Notes: generated from the sequence alone by a model not told the origin. A stretch of 20,053 bases of DNA from CAWBCI01 sp963787195 (GCA_963787195.1 CAWBCI010000085.1:1-20053), one strand, 5' to 3'; numbered from the stretch's first letter, positions 1 through 7,743 are shown. Translations and numbers: made by a program.

Positions 1-739
1 GCCCCTGGCTGAGTCCCAGCCCCTTTCGCTGGCCGATGGTATGGAACCAAAAGCCTTTATGTTTGCCTAAGATCTTCCCTGTTTCCAGTTCCACGATATC
101 TCCTTCCCTTTCCCCGGTATAGCGGCGTATGAATTCCGAGTAATTGATTTTGCCCAGGAAGCAGATGCCCTGGCTGTCGGGGCGGTGGGCGCTGGGCAGG
201 CCCATTTCATGGGCCAGGCGGCGTACATCCTTTTTTTCCAGGTCGCCTACGGGGAACATGGCTTTGTTGAGCTGGGAGTGCGTTATCCGTCCCAGGAAAT
301 AGGTCTGGTCCTTCCTCCTGTCCCTGGCAGTTCCAAGGTAGCGCTCATTGGCTTCGTCCAAAACCCGGGCATAATGGCCCGTGGCTATGCGGTCGTAATC
401 TTTGCCGAACTTATCCTCGAAGCTCCCGAACTTGATGAAGCGGTTGCACATCACGTCCGGATTGGGCGTAAGGCCTTTCTTTACAGTATCAAGGGTATAG
501 GAAACCACACGCTGCCAGTATTCTTCGTGCAGGTTGGCAATTTCGAAACGGCAGCCATATTTCTTCGCGATAAAAGTCGTGATTTCAATATCTTCTTCCG
601 AAGGACAATCCATAAAACCGGGTTCATTTTCCATCCCGATCTGTATATAAAATATATCCGGCGTATAGCCCATTTCCTTTAGCAAAGGCACCATCACCGA
701 GCTGTCGACACCTCCGGATACAAGAGCAGCAATTTTCAT
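1..739 (-). CDS. mnmA: tRNA-specific 2-thiouridylase MnmA (3' end beyond window)
   Basis: MnmA activates U34 of tRNA Lys/Glu/Gln with ATP and inserts sulfur delivered as a persulfide, giving 2-thiouridine in the cytoplasm. Reading the minus strand from the ATG at 739 gives 246 residues with no stop before the window edge, so about one third of the usual 360 or so residues is missing. Visible motifs are the PP-loop SGGVDSS (residues 8-14), PNPDVMCNRFIKF with the nucleophile Cys98, GHYAR (121-125), and DSQGICF with the second catalytic Cys193. These two cysteines and their spacing are diagnostic of MnmA. The start is set by the PP-loop position and by a TAnnTTTG box 17 nt upstream. The region just upstream of that box is a heptamer array shared with tyrS. 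Confidence 0.95.
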   Translation of the reverse strand, partial: MKIAALVSGGVDSSVMVPLLKEMGYTPDIFYIQIGMENEPGFMDCPSEEDIEITTFIAKKYGCRFEIANLHEEYWQRVVSYTLDTVKKGLTPNPDVMCNRFIKFGSFEDKFGKDYDRIATGHYARVLDEANERYLGTARDRRKDQTYFLGRITHSQLNKAMFPVGDLEKKDVRRLAHEMGLPSAHRPDSQGICFLGKINYSEFIRRYTGEREGDIVELETGKILGKHKGFWFHTIGQRKGLGLSQG

Positions 740-756
740 AGAAATTAAATTGGCTG

Positions 757-764
757 CAAAGATA
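757..764 (-). promoter_or_regulatory. Bacteroidota -7 box of mnmA
   Basis: TATCTTTG on the minus strand matches the Bacteroidota TAnnTTTG -7 consensus exactly and ends 17 nt before the mnmA ATG. No TTTG-like -33 element is visible. That position is occupied by the TATCTAATACCCAA repeat array, which starts 5 nt upstream of the box. Confidence 0.7.
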
Positions 765-769
765 GAAAA

Positions 770-826
770 TTGGGTATTAGATATTGGGTATTAGATATTG
801 GTTAATGGTTATATGGTTAATGGTTA
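770..826. repeat. Heptamer array (ATACCCA/ATATCTA/ATAACCA family)
   Basis: On the plus strand the units read TTGGGTA, TTAGATA, TTGGGTA, TTAGATA, TTGGTTA, ATGGTTA, TATGGTTA, ATGGTTA. These are eight units, all of 7 bp except one of 8. The first 28 bp (770-797) are the exact reverse complement of 6386-6413 upstream of tyrS. The array directly adjoins the mnmA promoter. Confidence 0.85.
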
Positions 827-839
827 GGTGTAGAAATTT

Positions 840-1061
840 CATATCGTATACATCCTATATATCGGGCAATCGCGTATCGAATATCGAATATAGAAGCTTT
901 TTTCAACACAACTTGTCCCGAAACCTCGGGGATAGAAAACACATAGGACTACTCCACTATTCCACCTGATTTTTTTATACTACACGGAGTTCCACGAAGA
1001 TAAAAAGGAGTTCCACAGAGGGGAAATATGAAATATTATATTGAATAGTGTATATTTTAAA
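840..1061. repeat. Dispersed intergenic element, copy A
   Basis: This stretch aligns with 7744-7917 in the same orientation. Shared blocks in order are a TATCGAATATCG run, GAAGC with a T-rich stretch, an ACACGGAG..TCCAC..AGATAAAA block, GGAGTTCCACAGAG, and a TATATTGAATA..TATTTTAAA tail. Copy A carries about 50 extra bases in the middle (near 905-955), including a CCCGA/TCGGG hairpin that copy B lacks. It covers much of the 740-1250 gap, in which I see no convincing gene. Confidence 0.7.
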
Positions 1062-1066
1062 TTTTG

Positions 1067-1100
1067 ACGACTAACGACTAACGACTAACGACTGACAACC
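1067..1100. repeat. Heptamer array (ACGACTA family)
   Basis: The units are ACGACTA three times, ACGACTG once, then a partial ACAACC. ACGACTG is the reverse complement of CAGTCGT, the unit seen at 5016-5036 and 6211-6217, so this is the same repeat family in the opposite orientation. Confidence 0.85.
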
Positions 1101-1110
1101 GGGCCTGGGA

Positions 1111-1156
1111 TTTGTTATTTGGGATTTGTTTGTTATTTGTTATTTGGGATTTGGAT
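1111..1156. repeat. Heptamer array (TTTGTTA/TTTGGGA family)
   Basis: The units are TTTGTTA, TTTGGGA, an 11-bp TTTGTTTGTTA (7+4), TTTGTTA, TTTGGGA, TTTGGAT. The same family recurs at 8134-8179, again just beyond a copy of the dispersed element. Confidence 0.8.
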
Positions 1157-1196
1157 TTTTTAGATTTATCGGAGCTAAGTGCTTAGAAATAAGCAC

Positions 1197-1226
1197 AAAA
1201 AAGACGCCCATATAATTGGGCGTCTT
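1197..1226 (-). terminator. Rho-independent terminator of the cytochrome c peroxidase gene
   Basis: On the minus strand AAGACGCCC pairs perfectly with GGGCGTCTT (9 bp, 8-nt AT-rich loop), and the stem runs into a T tract (1202 down to 1197). It lies 25-54 bp beyond the stop of the peroxidase gene. Confidence 0.85.
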
Positions 1227-1250
1227 CAAAGTCTTTTAAGCTTTATAAAA

Positions 1251-2306
1251 TCAAACCGGCATTTCTGGTTTTTTTGCCAGTTCCGCAGGGACTTTTCCTG
1301 TCATCGATTTCAGGAAAAGCACTATCTGGGCAACTTCATCATCTGTTAGATCTTTATTGAGCTGGGTTTTGGCGATAATCTTTACGGCTTCCGAAAGATC
1401 AGCTACGCTCCCGTCATGAAAGTAGGGATATGTTTTTTCTACATTCCTGAGGGAAGGCACTTTAAAGAAATATTTGTCGGCATCATTCTTAGTTACATCA
1501 TAACGCCCCTCATCTGTTTTCTTACTCTTGGTGAAGTCCCAGTAATTTGCAAATAGTCCGAATTTCTGATACATGCTTCCACCCATCACAACTCCGGAAT
1601 GACAGGCTGTACAACCGGTGTTCATAAAGGTTTCCATGCCATGTTTTTCTTCAGCAGTCAGGGCGTTAGCATCCCCGGCCAGGTAAGCGTCAAAACTCGA
1701 AGGAGTCATCAACATTCTTTCATATGCCCCGATAGCTTTTTGAAGGTTTTCGTATTTGATGGGATTAGGGTCGTCGGGAAAAGCCGCCGCAAACATCACT
1801 TTATATCCCGGAACCTTCGAGAGTTTTGCAATCACGACCTGGGCATCGGGCATGGCCATTTCAACCGAGTTCAGAATAGGTCCGCCGGCTTGCTCTTCAA
1901 CGTCTTTCGCACGACCATCCCAGAACTGGGTCATATGCAGTGCTGCATTCAGCACGGTTGGGGAATTCCTGCCGCCAAATTCTCCCTTGTCGCCAGGAGA
2001 GGTCGGTAGGTTATCAACTCCGTATGTATCCAGGTTATGACATGAATTACAACTGATTACATTGTCATTTGAAAGCCTTGTATCGAAATACAAAGCATGA
2101 CCGAGGGCCACTTTTTCATCTGTAATCGGGTTTTCGGGATTCACAGCCATTGCAGGAAGGACCTTAAAGATTGCAGTGGCTTTAGTCATAAGTTCATCGC
2201 TTGTACTGCTGGCATCCGCAGAAGCTCCGGCATTCTTTTGCGCACTTTGATTACATCCCCAGAGGATGGGCAAAAGCATCAGCATAAATAAAATTAATTT
2301 TTTCAT
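1251..2306 (-). CDS. Di-haem cytochrome c peroxidase, lipoprotein
   Basis: This enzyme reduces hydrogen peroxide to water outside the cytoplasm with electrons from small c-type cytochromes or quinol-linked donors. The 351-residue product begins with a lipoprotein signal ending LPILWGC (Cys18), so it is probably anchored to a membrane rather than soluble. Two c-type haem sites are seen, CNSCH at 86-90 and CTACH at 232-236, together with the family stretch around VPSLRNV..YPYFHDGS (283-300) and a VEM at 148-150 that fits the peroxidatic-haem loop. Length and motif order fit the CcpA/MauG superfamily, and a MauG-like role cannot be excluded. It appears to be a single-gene unit ending in a clear terminator. 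No exact TAnnTTTG box is seen upstream; the closest is TAACTTTA in the 2307-2425 gap. Confidence 0.9.
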   Translation of the reverse strand: MKKLILFMLMLLPILWGCNQSAQKNAGASADASSTSDELMTKATAIFKVLPAMAVNPENPITDEKVALGHALYFDTRLSNDNVISCNSCHNLDTYGVDNLPTSPGDKGEFGGRNSPTVLNAALHMTQFWDGRAKDVEEQAGGPILNSVEMAMPDAQVVIAKLSKVPGYKVMFAAAFPDDPNPIKYENLQKAIGAYERMLMTPSSFDAYLAGDANALTAEEKHGMETFMNTGCTACHSGVVMGGSMYQKFGLFANYWDFTKSKKTDEGRYDVTKNDADKYFFKVPSLRNVEKTYPYFHDGSVADLSEAVKIIAKTQLNKDLTDDEVAQIVLFLKSMTGKVPAELAKKPEMPV

Positions 2307-2425
2307 TTTACTTTGGTTTGATTAGTATTAAACTGTTCTGTTAGAATCAGAAATAATTATTATGATTTTCAGACTTTATTAAGGAAACTTAAAGTTAAGA
2401 ATTATTTGACTGTGTACAGCCGGAT

Positions 2426-2980
2426 TTAAAAAATAAATGGCAGGATCATCCGGGTCCTTTTCTTATATAGCTTATATTCTTCACCAAAGTAATCGATATT
2501 TTCCTTTTCTTCAACCAACATTCCGCTAAACAAGAAAACAGAACTTATTAGAGCAACTCCAATGAGGTAGGGCTGTGGGTTTTTCAGCAAGGTACCCCAG
2601 GTCAAAAAAAGGAGAGAAGCGAACATCGGGTGGCGGATAAACTTATATATGCCGCTTTCAACCAATCGGGTAGTTTTTTCAAAGGGGAAGAGGGTTTTAT
2701 CGTAGCGTTCTTCACGGGGTTTACCTAACTTCTTCATAAATAAAACACCTGCTATTACAAGATAAAGAGAATATCCAAGGAATACCCACGAGAATATCTG
2801 TCGTATCGACAAGGGATCATCAAACCAATAAGTGAAGTTTGTAACTAACAGAAACAGGATACATTCCCAGCTTATGAAACGGTGAAATCCATGGCTCCTG
2901 GGATAAAACAGGACTTTCCTGGAGATAAAAATAACCGGGATACTCAGGGCGATAAAAACTATGATCTCTATTGTATTCAT
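2426..2980 (-). CDS. Isoprenylcysteine carboxyl methyltransferase/PEMT-like membrane protein
   Basis: The 184-residue integral membrane protein has hydrophobic segments near residues 5-20, 40-52, 62-82 and 132-152. The C-terminal half carries the ICMT/phospholipid N-methyltransferase signature: a GIYKFIRHPMF motif, then EEKENIDYFGEEYKLYKKRTRMILPFIF-type charged residues that bind S-adenosylmethionine in this family. Bacterial members methylate unknown small or lipid substrates, so the substrate cannot be named. A TTG nine bases upstream could also start the frame, but it lies inside the -7 box TAATTTTG, which supports the ATG at 2980. The next gene downstream is the peroxidase, about 120 bp away, and a functional link is not evident. 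Confidence 0.75.
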   Translation of the reverse strand: MNTIEIIVFIALSIPVIFISRKVLFYPRSHGFHRFISWECILFLLVTNFTYWFDDPLSIRQIFSWVFLGYSLYLVIAGVLFMKKLGKPREERYDKTLFPFEKTTRLVESGIYKFIRHPMFASLLFLTWGTLLKNPQPYLIGVALISSVFLFSGMLVEEKENIDYFGEEYKLYKKRTRMILPFIF

Positions 2981-2986
2981 CTTCTG

Positions 2987-2994
2987 CAAAATTA
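2987..2994 (-). promoter_or_regulatory. -7 box immediately upstream of the methyltransferase-like gene
   Basis: TAATTTTG on the minus strand matches TAnnTTTG. Only 6 nt separate it from the ATG at 2980, so transcription would start at or within a few bases of the start codon. Confidence 0.6.
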
Positions 2995-3075
2995 AACAAG
3001 CATATCCAAACAGGTACTCATCGGGGTGTTAACAATTATTAAAATCAGGAATTATACATCAAATCAAACATATTT

Positions 3076-3393
3076 TCAGAGACTATCAAAAGTTTCAAGC
3101 GCGGGGACCAGTGATTTTATTACCTGGTTCCCGACGGCAGGCAGTCCCAATAAAATAGCACTGATAATTTCTTCCCGGCTTGCCCCGCTTTCCCTGGCGA
3201 TCTTAACATGAAAGGGGATGCCCGATTCAAGCCCAGCCACAGCGAGGATCCCAAGGTAAACAAGGGCAGAGGTTTTCGGATCCAGTGCATTTGCTTCTGA
3301 AAGTTTCTGTATCATTTCAGCCCAGGCCTTTGAATGTTGAGGCGCTTCCTGCATGAAAGTCATGAATGCTTTGCTAATGCCTGCTTTTTCCAT
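3076..3393 (-). CDS. Carboxymuconolactone decarboxylase/AhpD-like small protein
   Basis: The 105-residue all-helical protein matches the carboxymuconolactone decarboxylase fold: a helix with KTSALVYLGILAVAGLES, then IPFHVKIARESGASREEIISAILLGLPAVG. Redox-active AhpD members carry CxxC four residues before the conserved His. Here that stretch is ESGIPFH with no cysteine, so a peroxidase-reductase or disulfide role is unlikely. Members without the cysteines are common and mostly uncharacterised. It starts with ATG at 3393 and diverges from cysS, sharing the 133-bp gap with it. No exact -7 box was found for this gene. Confidence 0.8.
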   Translation of the reverse strand: MEKAGISKAFMTFMQEAPQHSKAWAEMIQKLSEANALDPKTSALVYLGILAVAGLESGIPFHVKIARESGASREEIISAILLGLPAVGNQVIKSLVPALETFDSL

Positions 3394-3498
3394 AATATGT
3401 ATTTTAGATGAATATTTTTGGACTGAAAATTACAAATAAATCCTTAATGCTATATAAGCGTATGAGATATATGTATCAGTAAAGTCGGTGCTTTTATT

Positions 3499-3506
3499 TA
3501 TTTTTG
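3499..3506 (+). promoter_or_regulatory. -7 box of cysS
   Basis: TATTTTTG matches TAnnTTTG and ends 20 nt before the cysS ATG, which implies a short leader of about 15 nt. Confidence 0.6.
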
Positions 3507-3526
3507 CCTGAAGAAATTCGTGGTAT

Positions 3527-5014
3527 ATGGAAAACAAGCTTGTGATATTTAATACACTTAGCCGGAAGAAAGAAATATTTGAACCCCTTCACCCTCCATT
3601 CGTGGGTATGTATGTTTGCGGGCCGACGGTATACGGGGACGCACATCTGGGCCATTCCCGCCCTGCTGTGACTTTCGACCTGGTATTCCGATACCTGAAA
3701 CATCTTGCTTATAAAGTTAGATATGTCAGGAATATTACGGATGTGGGTCATCTGGAAAATGATGCGGATGAAGGGGAGGATAAGATCGGGAAAAAGGCCC
3801 GCCTGGAAGAGCTGGAACCCATGGAAGTGGTACAGTATTATACCGACCGCTATCATCGGAACATGCGTCAGTTAAATGTTTTAACTCCCAGCATAGAACC
3901 GCGTGCTTCAGGCCATATCATAGAACAAATCGAATTGGCCCGTAAAATTCTGGATGCGGGTTACGGATATGAAGTGAATGGTTCGGTTTATTTTGATGTA
4001 GAGAAATACAGTAAGGATTTTCCCTATGGAGAATTGTCCGGGAGGAAAATTGATGAACTGATCGCAAATACCAGGGAGCTGGAAGGACAGGATGAGAAGA
4101 AAAATAATTTTGATTTTGCAGTTTGGAAGAAAGCCCAGCCCGAGCATATCATGCACTGGCCTTCTCCATGGAGCGAAGGTTTCCCCGGCTGGCATGCCGA
4201 ATGTACGGCCATGGGATCCCGATATCTTGGAGAATATTTCGATATTCACGGTGGAGGTATGGACTTGCTGTTCCCCCATCATGAAGCTGAGATTGCCCAG
4301 GCCAAGGCTGCCAATGGCCATGCCCCGGTGAAATACTGGATGCACAATAATATGATCACCCTGAACGGGCAGAAAATGGGCAAATCGCTCGGAAATGCCA
4401 TATCACTCGACGACTTCTTTGCCGGGAACCATCCCTTGCTGGAACAGCCATACAGTCCTATGACCATAAGGTTTTTCATTCTGCAGGCCCACTACCGCAG
4501 TACCCTCGACTTTTCGAATGAGGCCCTGCAGGCATCTGAAAAAGGACTTAAAAGATTGATGCAAGCAATGAAAACACTTGATCAGCTGGAAGCCAAAGCT
4601 AAATTTGCAGATCAGTCTTCGGTGGATGTCAAAGCCCTGGAAGAACAGTGTTATGAGGCCATGAACGATGATTTCAACAGTCCGGTGCTGATTGCTAAAC
4701 TCTTCGATGCCGTCAGGATCGTCAATTCACTGAAAGAAGGAAGTGAAAAGATTGCAGAAGTGGATTTCAAGCGATTGAAAGGACTTTTCAACAGTTTTGT
4801 ACTCGACATACTCGGTTTGGAAATTGAAGAAGCAGGGGAGGAGCAAGGCGGCCTGGTCGACGGCCTGATGGGTACTATCCTTTCGATCCGGCAGGATGCC
4901 AGGAAAAATAAAGATTTCGCCACTTCCGACAAGATCCGGGATGAGCTGCTGAAACTTAAGATACAGATCAAGGATACTAAGGAAGGGGCTGATTGGGAGA
5001 TGGTGGAGGAGTAG
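3527..5014 (+). CDS. cysS: Cysteine--tRNA ligase
   Basis: This class I synthetase charges tRNA-Cys with cysteine in the cytoplasm. The 495-residue product has the expected order: NTLSRKKE near the N-terminus, YVCGPTVYGDAHLGH with zinc ligand Cys31 and the HIGH-type signature HLGH (40-43), GWHAECTAMG with Cys226, LLFPHHEAE with His251 and the following Glu as further zinc ligands, and KMGKS (283-287) as the KMSKS loop. The C-terminal part (about 360-495) is the DALR-like helical domain. Length is normal. The start is supported by a -7 box 20 nt upstream. Downstream it runs into two heptamer arrays, with no convincing terminator. Confidence 0.97.
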   Translation: MENKLVIFNTLSRKKEIFEPLHPPFVGMYVCGPTVYGDAHLGHSRPAVTFDLVFRYLKHLAYKVRYVRNITDVGHLENDADEGEDKIGKKARLEELEPMEVVQYYTDRYHRNMRQLNVLTPSIEPRASGHIIEQIELARKILDAGYGYEVNGSVYFDVEKYSKDFPYGELSGRKIDELIANTRELEGQDEKKNNFDFAVWKKAQPEHIMHWPSPWSEGFPGWHAECTAMGSRYLGEYFDIHGGGMDLLFPHHEAEIAQAKAANGHAPVKYWMHNNMITLNGQKMGKSLGNAISLDDFFAGNHPLLEQPYSPMTIRFFILQAHYRSTLDFSNEALQASEKGLKRLMQAMKTLDQLEAKAKFADQSSVDVKALEEQCYEAMNDDFNSPVLIAKLFDAVRIVNSLKEGSEKIAEVDFKRLKGLFNSFVLDILGLEIEEAGEEQGGLVDGLMGTILSIRQDARKNKDFATSDKIRDELLKLKIQIKDTKEGADWEMVEE

Positions 5015-5015
5015 C

Positions 5016-5036
5016 CAGTCGTCAGTCGTCAGTCAC
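5016..5036. repeat. Short heptamer array (CAGTCGT family)
   Basis: Three units, CAGTCGT, CAGTCGT and CAGTCAC, begin 1 base after the cysS stop codon. They are the reverse complement of the ACGACTG unit at 1088-1094. Confidence 0.75.
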
Positions 5037-5062
5037 CTTCACGGCAGTATTAATATTTCCTA

Positions 5063-5111
5063 TTAACCAATAACCACTAACCAATAACCAGTACCCAATA
5101 CCCAGTACCCG
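5063..5111. repeat. Heptamer array (ATAACCA/ATACCCA family)
   Basis: Seven exact 7-bp steps: TTAACCA, ATAACCA, CTAACCA, ATAACCA, GTACCCA, ATACCCA, GTACCCG. It lies between the convergent ends of cysS and the epimerase gene. Confidence 0.85.
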
Positions 5112-5141
5112 GAACAATAAAGCTATAATTCTGACAGATAG

Positions 5142-6158
5142 CTATTTCCTTATTTCACTTTTGAATATTTCACAATAAGCTTTGATGCTTTCTTCAAGAG
5201 GAGTGAATTCGAAACCGATGGCTTCTTTTATTTTTTCGGTTGAATAGAGATATTTATTCATGGCTGTGCGGGCGGTTTCCTTTGTAATAAGCGGTTTTGT
5301 TCCAAAGAGATATCCCCGCATCATTTCCATCCTCCAGCCTGCTTCTGCAATGAACTTACCAGAGCGGATAAAGGGGGCCTTCTTCCCCAGGCCTTCTGCT
5401 ATTAATTCGAAAAGTCGTTTGTATTTTAGATTTTCAGAATTCAGGATGAAACGTTCATTCTTAATATCGCTCTCCATAAGATCAATCATGGCTTTCACCA
5501 CATCCCTTACGTCTACAAAACCATTGATGCCGGGAGGATAAAATTTCAGTCCCTTCCAGACAGTTGTAAACAGACGGGAACTGCCTTTTACCGGTCCGGC
5601 AACTCCCAGGATAATAGACGGGTTCACCACGACCGCATCCAGGCCTTCCACGGTACCGCGCCAGACTTCCCTTTCCGAGCCGTATTTGCTGATAGCATAC
5701 ATGGAATTATTCCGGGATGCTTTCCAGACAAGGTTTTCATCTATGACCATGTCCATATTCTCGGGCCGGCCAAGGGCGGCTATGGAGCTGATGTGACAAA
5801 GCTTGCGGACTCCTTTCGAAATGGCGGCATTCACCACGTTCGCGGTACCTTCCACATTCACTTTCAGCATCTTTTTATGATCTTTCGGATGAAAGGAAAC
5901 GATGGCCGCGCAGTGATATACATATTCAACATCTTCCATAGCGTTTTCCAGGGAGTATATATCCATGATATCCCCCTCAATCCATTCAATACGGCTGAAA
6001 AGTTCTTCTTGTTCTTCAGAATAAATCCTGAAAACCGCCCGGATCAATTGCAGATCACTCTCAGGTCTTCTGATAGCTCTGACACGCCACCCATTCTTCA
6101 CCAGTTCATAAACCAGATGAGACCCTACCAGCCCTGTTGCTCCCGTTACAAGTATCAT
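5142..6158 (-). CDS. NAD(P)-dependent epimerase/reductase, extended SDR family
   Basis: The 338-residue Rossmann-fold protein has the nucleotide-binding motif GATGLVGSH (6-14), GDI at 62-64, the HCAA strand (82-85), SSIAALG (124-130) with the active-site Ser, and YAISK (154-158) supplying the catalytic Tyr and Lys. The arrangement resembles dihydroflavonol-4-reductase and hopanoid-associated epimerase-like members rather than sugar-nucleotide epimerases. Residues near 280-300 (GYLFGTKPLITKETAR) are typical of that group. The substrate cannot be deduced. It starts with ATG 5 nt after a TAnnTTTG box, so the mRNA may be leaderless. It stands alone, convergent with cysS, with repeat arrays on both sides. 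Confidence 0.85.
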   Translation of the reverse strand: MILVTGATGLVGSHLVYELVKNGWRVRAIRRPESDLQLIRAVFRIYSEEQEELFSRIEWIEGDIMDIYSLENAMEDVEYVYHCAAIVSFHPKDHKKMLKVNVEGTANVVNAAISKGVRKLCHISSIAALGRPENMDMVIDENLVWKASRNNSMYAISKYGSEREVWRGTVEGLDAVVVNPSIILGVAGPVKGSSRLFTTVWKGLKFYPPGINGFVDVRDVVKAMIDLMESDIKNERFILNSENLKYKRLFELIAEGLGKKAPFIRSGKFIAEAGWRMEMMRGYLFGTKPLITKETARTAMNKYLYSTEKIKEAIGFEFTPLEESIKAYCEIFKSEIRK

Positions 6159-6162
6159 GCGG

Positions 6163-6170
6163 CAAATGTA
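6163..6170 (-). promoter_or_regulatory. -7 box immediately upstream of the SDR gene
   Basis: TACATTTG on the minus strand matches TAnnTTTG. Only four bases lie between it and the ATG at 6158, so transcription would begin at the start codon. Confidence 0.6.
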
Positions 6171-6182
6171 AGAAAGAATGTC

Positions 6183-6220
6183 CAGCCTTCAGTCTTCAGC
6201 CTTCAGTCTTCAGTCGTCAG
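6183..6220. repeat. Heptamer array (CAGTCTT/CAGCCTT family)
   Basis: Five 7-bp units plus a partial: CAGCCTT, CAGTCTT, CAGCCTT, CAGTCTT, CAGTCGT, CAG. CAGTCGT links this family to the arrays at 5016-5036 and 1067-1100. Confidence 0.85.
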
Positions 6221-6232
6221 AAAATTAGCCCA

Positions 6233-6274
6233 ATACCCAATATCTATTAACCAATACCTAATATCCAATAACCA
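6233..6274. repeat. Heptamer array (ATACCCA family), upstream block
   Basis: Six units: ATACCCA, ATATCTA, TTAACCA, ATACCTA, ATATCCA, ATAACCA. It is separated from the next array (6364-6412) by about 90 bp of different sequence that contains the hairpin TCCCGC-AAAAA-GCGGGA at 6295-6311. Confidence 0.85.
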
Positions 6275-6363
6275 TTATGACCTCATCCCCGTTCTCCCGC
6301 AAAAAGCGGGACAGGCTTTCTCCGCAACGAAGAAGGGTGACTATATTGATTTTTTTCAACCCA

Positions 6364-6412
6364 ATATCTAATACCCAATACCCAATATCTAATACCCAAT
6401 ATCTAATACCCA
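6364..6412. repeat. Heptamer array (ATACCCA/ATATCTA) abutting the tyrS promoter
   Basis: Seven exact units: ATATCTA, ATACCCA, ATACCCA, ATATCTA, ATACCCA, ATATCTA, ATACCCA. The last 28 bp including the next A (6386-6413) are identical to the array upstream of mnmA when read in the direction of each gene. Confidence 0.9.
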
Positions 6413-6418
6413 AATTCA

Positions 6419-6426
6419 TATCTTTG
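6419..6426 (+). promoter_or_regulatory. -7 box of tyrS
   Basis: TATCTTTG matches TAnnTTTG and is identical to the mnmA box. It begins 5 nt after the repeat array and ends 19 nt before the tyrS ATG, the same architecture as at mnmA. Confidence 0.7.
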
Positions 6427-6445
6427 CAAAAATTAAATTGTAATT

Positions 6446-7726
6446 ATGAATTTCATTGATGAACTGCGCTGGAGGGGGATGATACATGATCTGACCCCCG
6501 GACTGGAAGATGCCATTAATAAAGAAGAGATGATGACGGCCTATGTGGGGATAGACCCAACGGCCGATTCACTTCATATCGGCCATCTTGTTGGTGTGAT
6601 GATGCTAAAGCACTTTCAGATAGCCGGCCATAAACCCCTGGCCCTGATCGGAGGCGCTACCGGCATGATAGGTGATCCATCAGGAAAATCTGAAGAAAGA
6701 GTGCTGCTTGGAATCGACGTTATCAGGCATAACCAGGATAGCATACAGTCTCAGCTTGAGAAATTCCTGGACTTTGAGAAAAGCGGGAATGGGGCCGAGA
6801 TGGTAAATAATTACGACTGGATGAGCCAGTTTAGTTTCCTTGATTTTGTACGTGACATAGGAAAGCATATTACTGTGAATTATATGATGGCCAAGGATTC
6901 GGTTCAGAAACGCCTGGAAAGTGGTCTTTCCTTCACCGAATTTTCATACCAGCTTGTACAAGGTTATGATTTTCTTCATTTATATGAAAAGAAGAATTGC
7001 CACCTGCAGATGGGAGGCTCTGATCAATGGGGTAACATTGTCACCGGAACAGAATTGATCCGCCGTAAGACAGGCGGTGAAGCCTATGCCCTCACCTGTC
7101 CCTTGATTACCAAGGCCGATGGCGGAAAATTCGGGAAAACAGAGCAGGGCAATGTATGGCTGGATCCCCGGAGGACTTCGCCTTACGCATTCTACCAATT
7201 CTGGCTGAATACCTCGGACTCGGATGCGGAGAAATTTATCAAGATATTCACCCTTTTCTCTAAAAAGGAAATAGAAGAATTAATAGAAAAACACCGCCAG
7301 GAACCCCATTTGAGGGAATTGCAGAAAGCCCTGGCAAAGGACCTGACCATCAGGGTCCATTCCGAAGAAGATTATAATGCATCGGTGGAAGCATCGACCA
7401 TACTTTTTGGCTCCGGAACAACGGATGTTTTAAAAGGTCTTTCGGAACAAATGCTGCTGTCGGTTTTTGAAGGCGTTCCGCAAAGCAACATTCCCAGGGA
7501 AAGGCTGAACGAAGGCGTGATGATCCTCGAATTCCTGTCCGATCTGACCGGTATTTATCCCTCCCGCGGCGAGGCCCGCCGGATGGTGAAAGACAATGCC
7601 GTTTCAGTGAATAAGGAAAAAGTTGGAGAAGACAAGATGATCAAGGTTTCCGACCTGCTCCGCGACAAATATATCCTGGTCCAGAAGGGGAAGAAGAATT
7701 ATTACCTGGTAGTGGTTAATGGGTAA
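6446..7726 (+). CDS. tyrS: Tyrosine--tRNA ligase
   Basis: This class I synthetase charges tRNA-Tyr. The 426-residue protein has YVGIDPTADSLHIGH with the HIGH signature at 44-47, GGATGMIGDPSGK (69-81), the tyrosine-binding stretch with QGYD (172-175) and QMGGSDQWGNI (188-198), and KFGKT (228-232) as the KMSKS loop. The C-terminal 70 residues (SRGEARRMV..KVGEDKMIKVSDLL) form an S4 RNA-binding domain. Length is normal for the bacterial TyrRS group with the KFGKT loop. The start follows from the short distance to the -7 box and from N-terminal alignment with the family. No terminator was recognised directly downstream. Confidence 0.97.
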   Translation: MNFIDELRWRGMIHDLTPGLEDAINKEEMMTAYVGIDPTADSLHIGHLVGVMMLKHFQIAGHKPLALIGGATGMIGDPSGKSEERVLLGIDVIRHNQDSIQSQLEKFLDFEKSGNGAEMVNNYDWMSQFSFLDFVRDIGKHITVNYMMAKDSVQKRLESGLSFTEFSYQLVQGYDFLHLYEKKNCHLQMGGSDQWGNIVTGTELIRRKTGGEAYALTCPLITKADGGKFGKTEQGNVWLDPRRTSPYAFYQFWLNTSDSDAEKFIKIFTLFSKKEIEELIEKHRQEPHLRELQKALAKDLTIRVHSEEDYNASVEASTILFGSGTTDVLKGLSEQMLLSVFEGVPQSNIPRERLNEGVMILEFLSDLTGIYPSRGEARRMVKDNAVSVNKEKVGEDKMIKVSDLLRDKYILVQKGKKNYYLVVVNG

Positions 7727-7743
7727 TGGGAAAACAAGCAATT

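Noticed and set aside
185..682. 165-codon open frame on the plus strand
   Set aside because: It lies antisense to mnmA, whose catalytic motifs are clear, and shows no domain or composition of its own.
5121..5143. AGCTAT/ATAGCT stem as a terminator between cysS and the SDR gene
   Set aside because: The stem has only 6 AT-rich pairs and no T tract in either direction.
6295..6311. TCCCGC-AAAAA-GCGGGA hairpin as a terminator upstream of tyrS
   Set aside because: The stem is good but no T tract follows directly, and no plus-strand gene ends before it. It is kept only as a note in the neighbouring array entry.
770..6412. Possible CRISPR array
   Set aside because: Units are 7 bp and directly adjacent, without spacers, and no cas genes are present.
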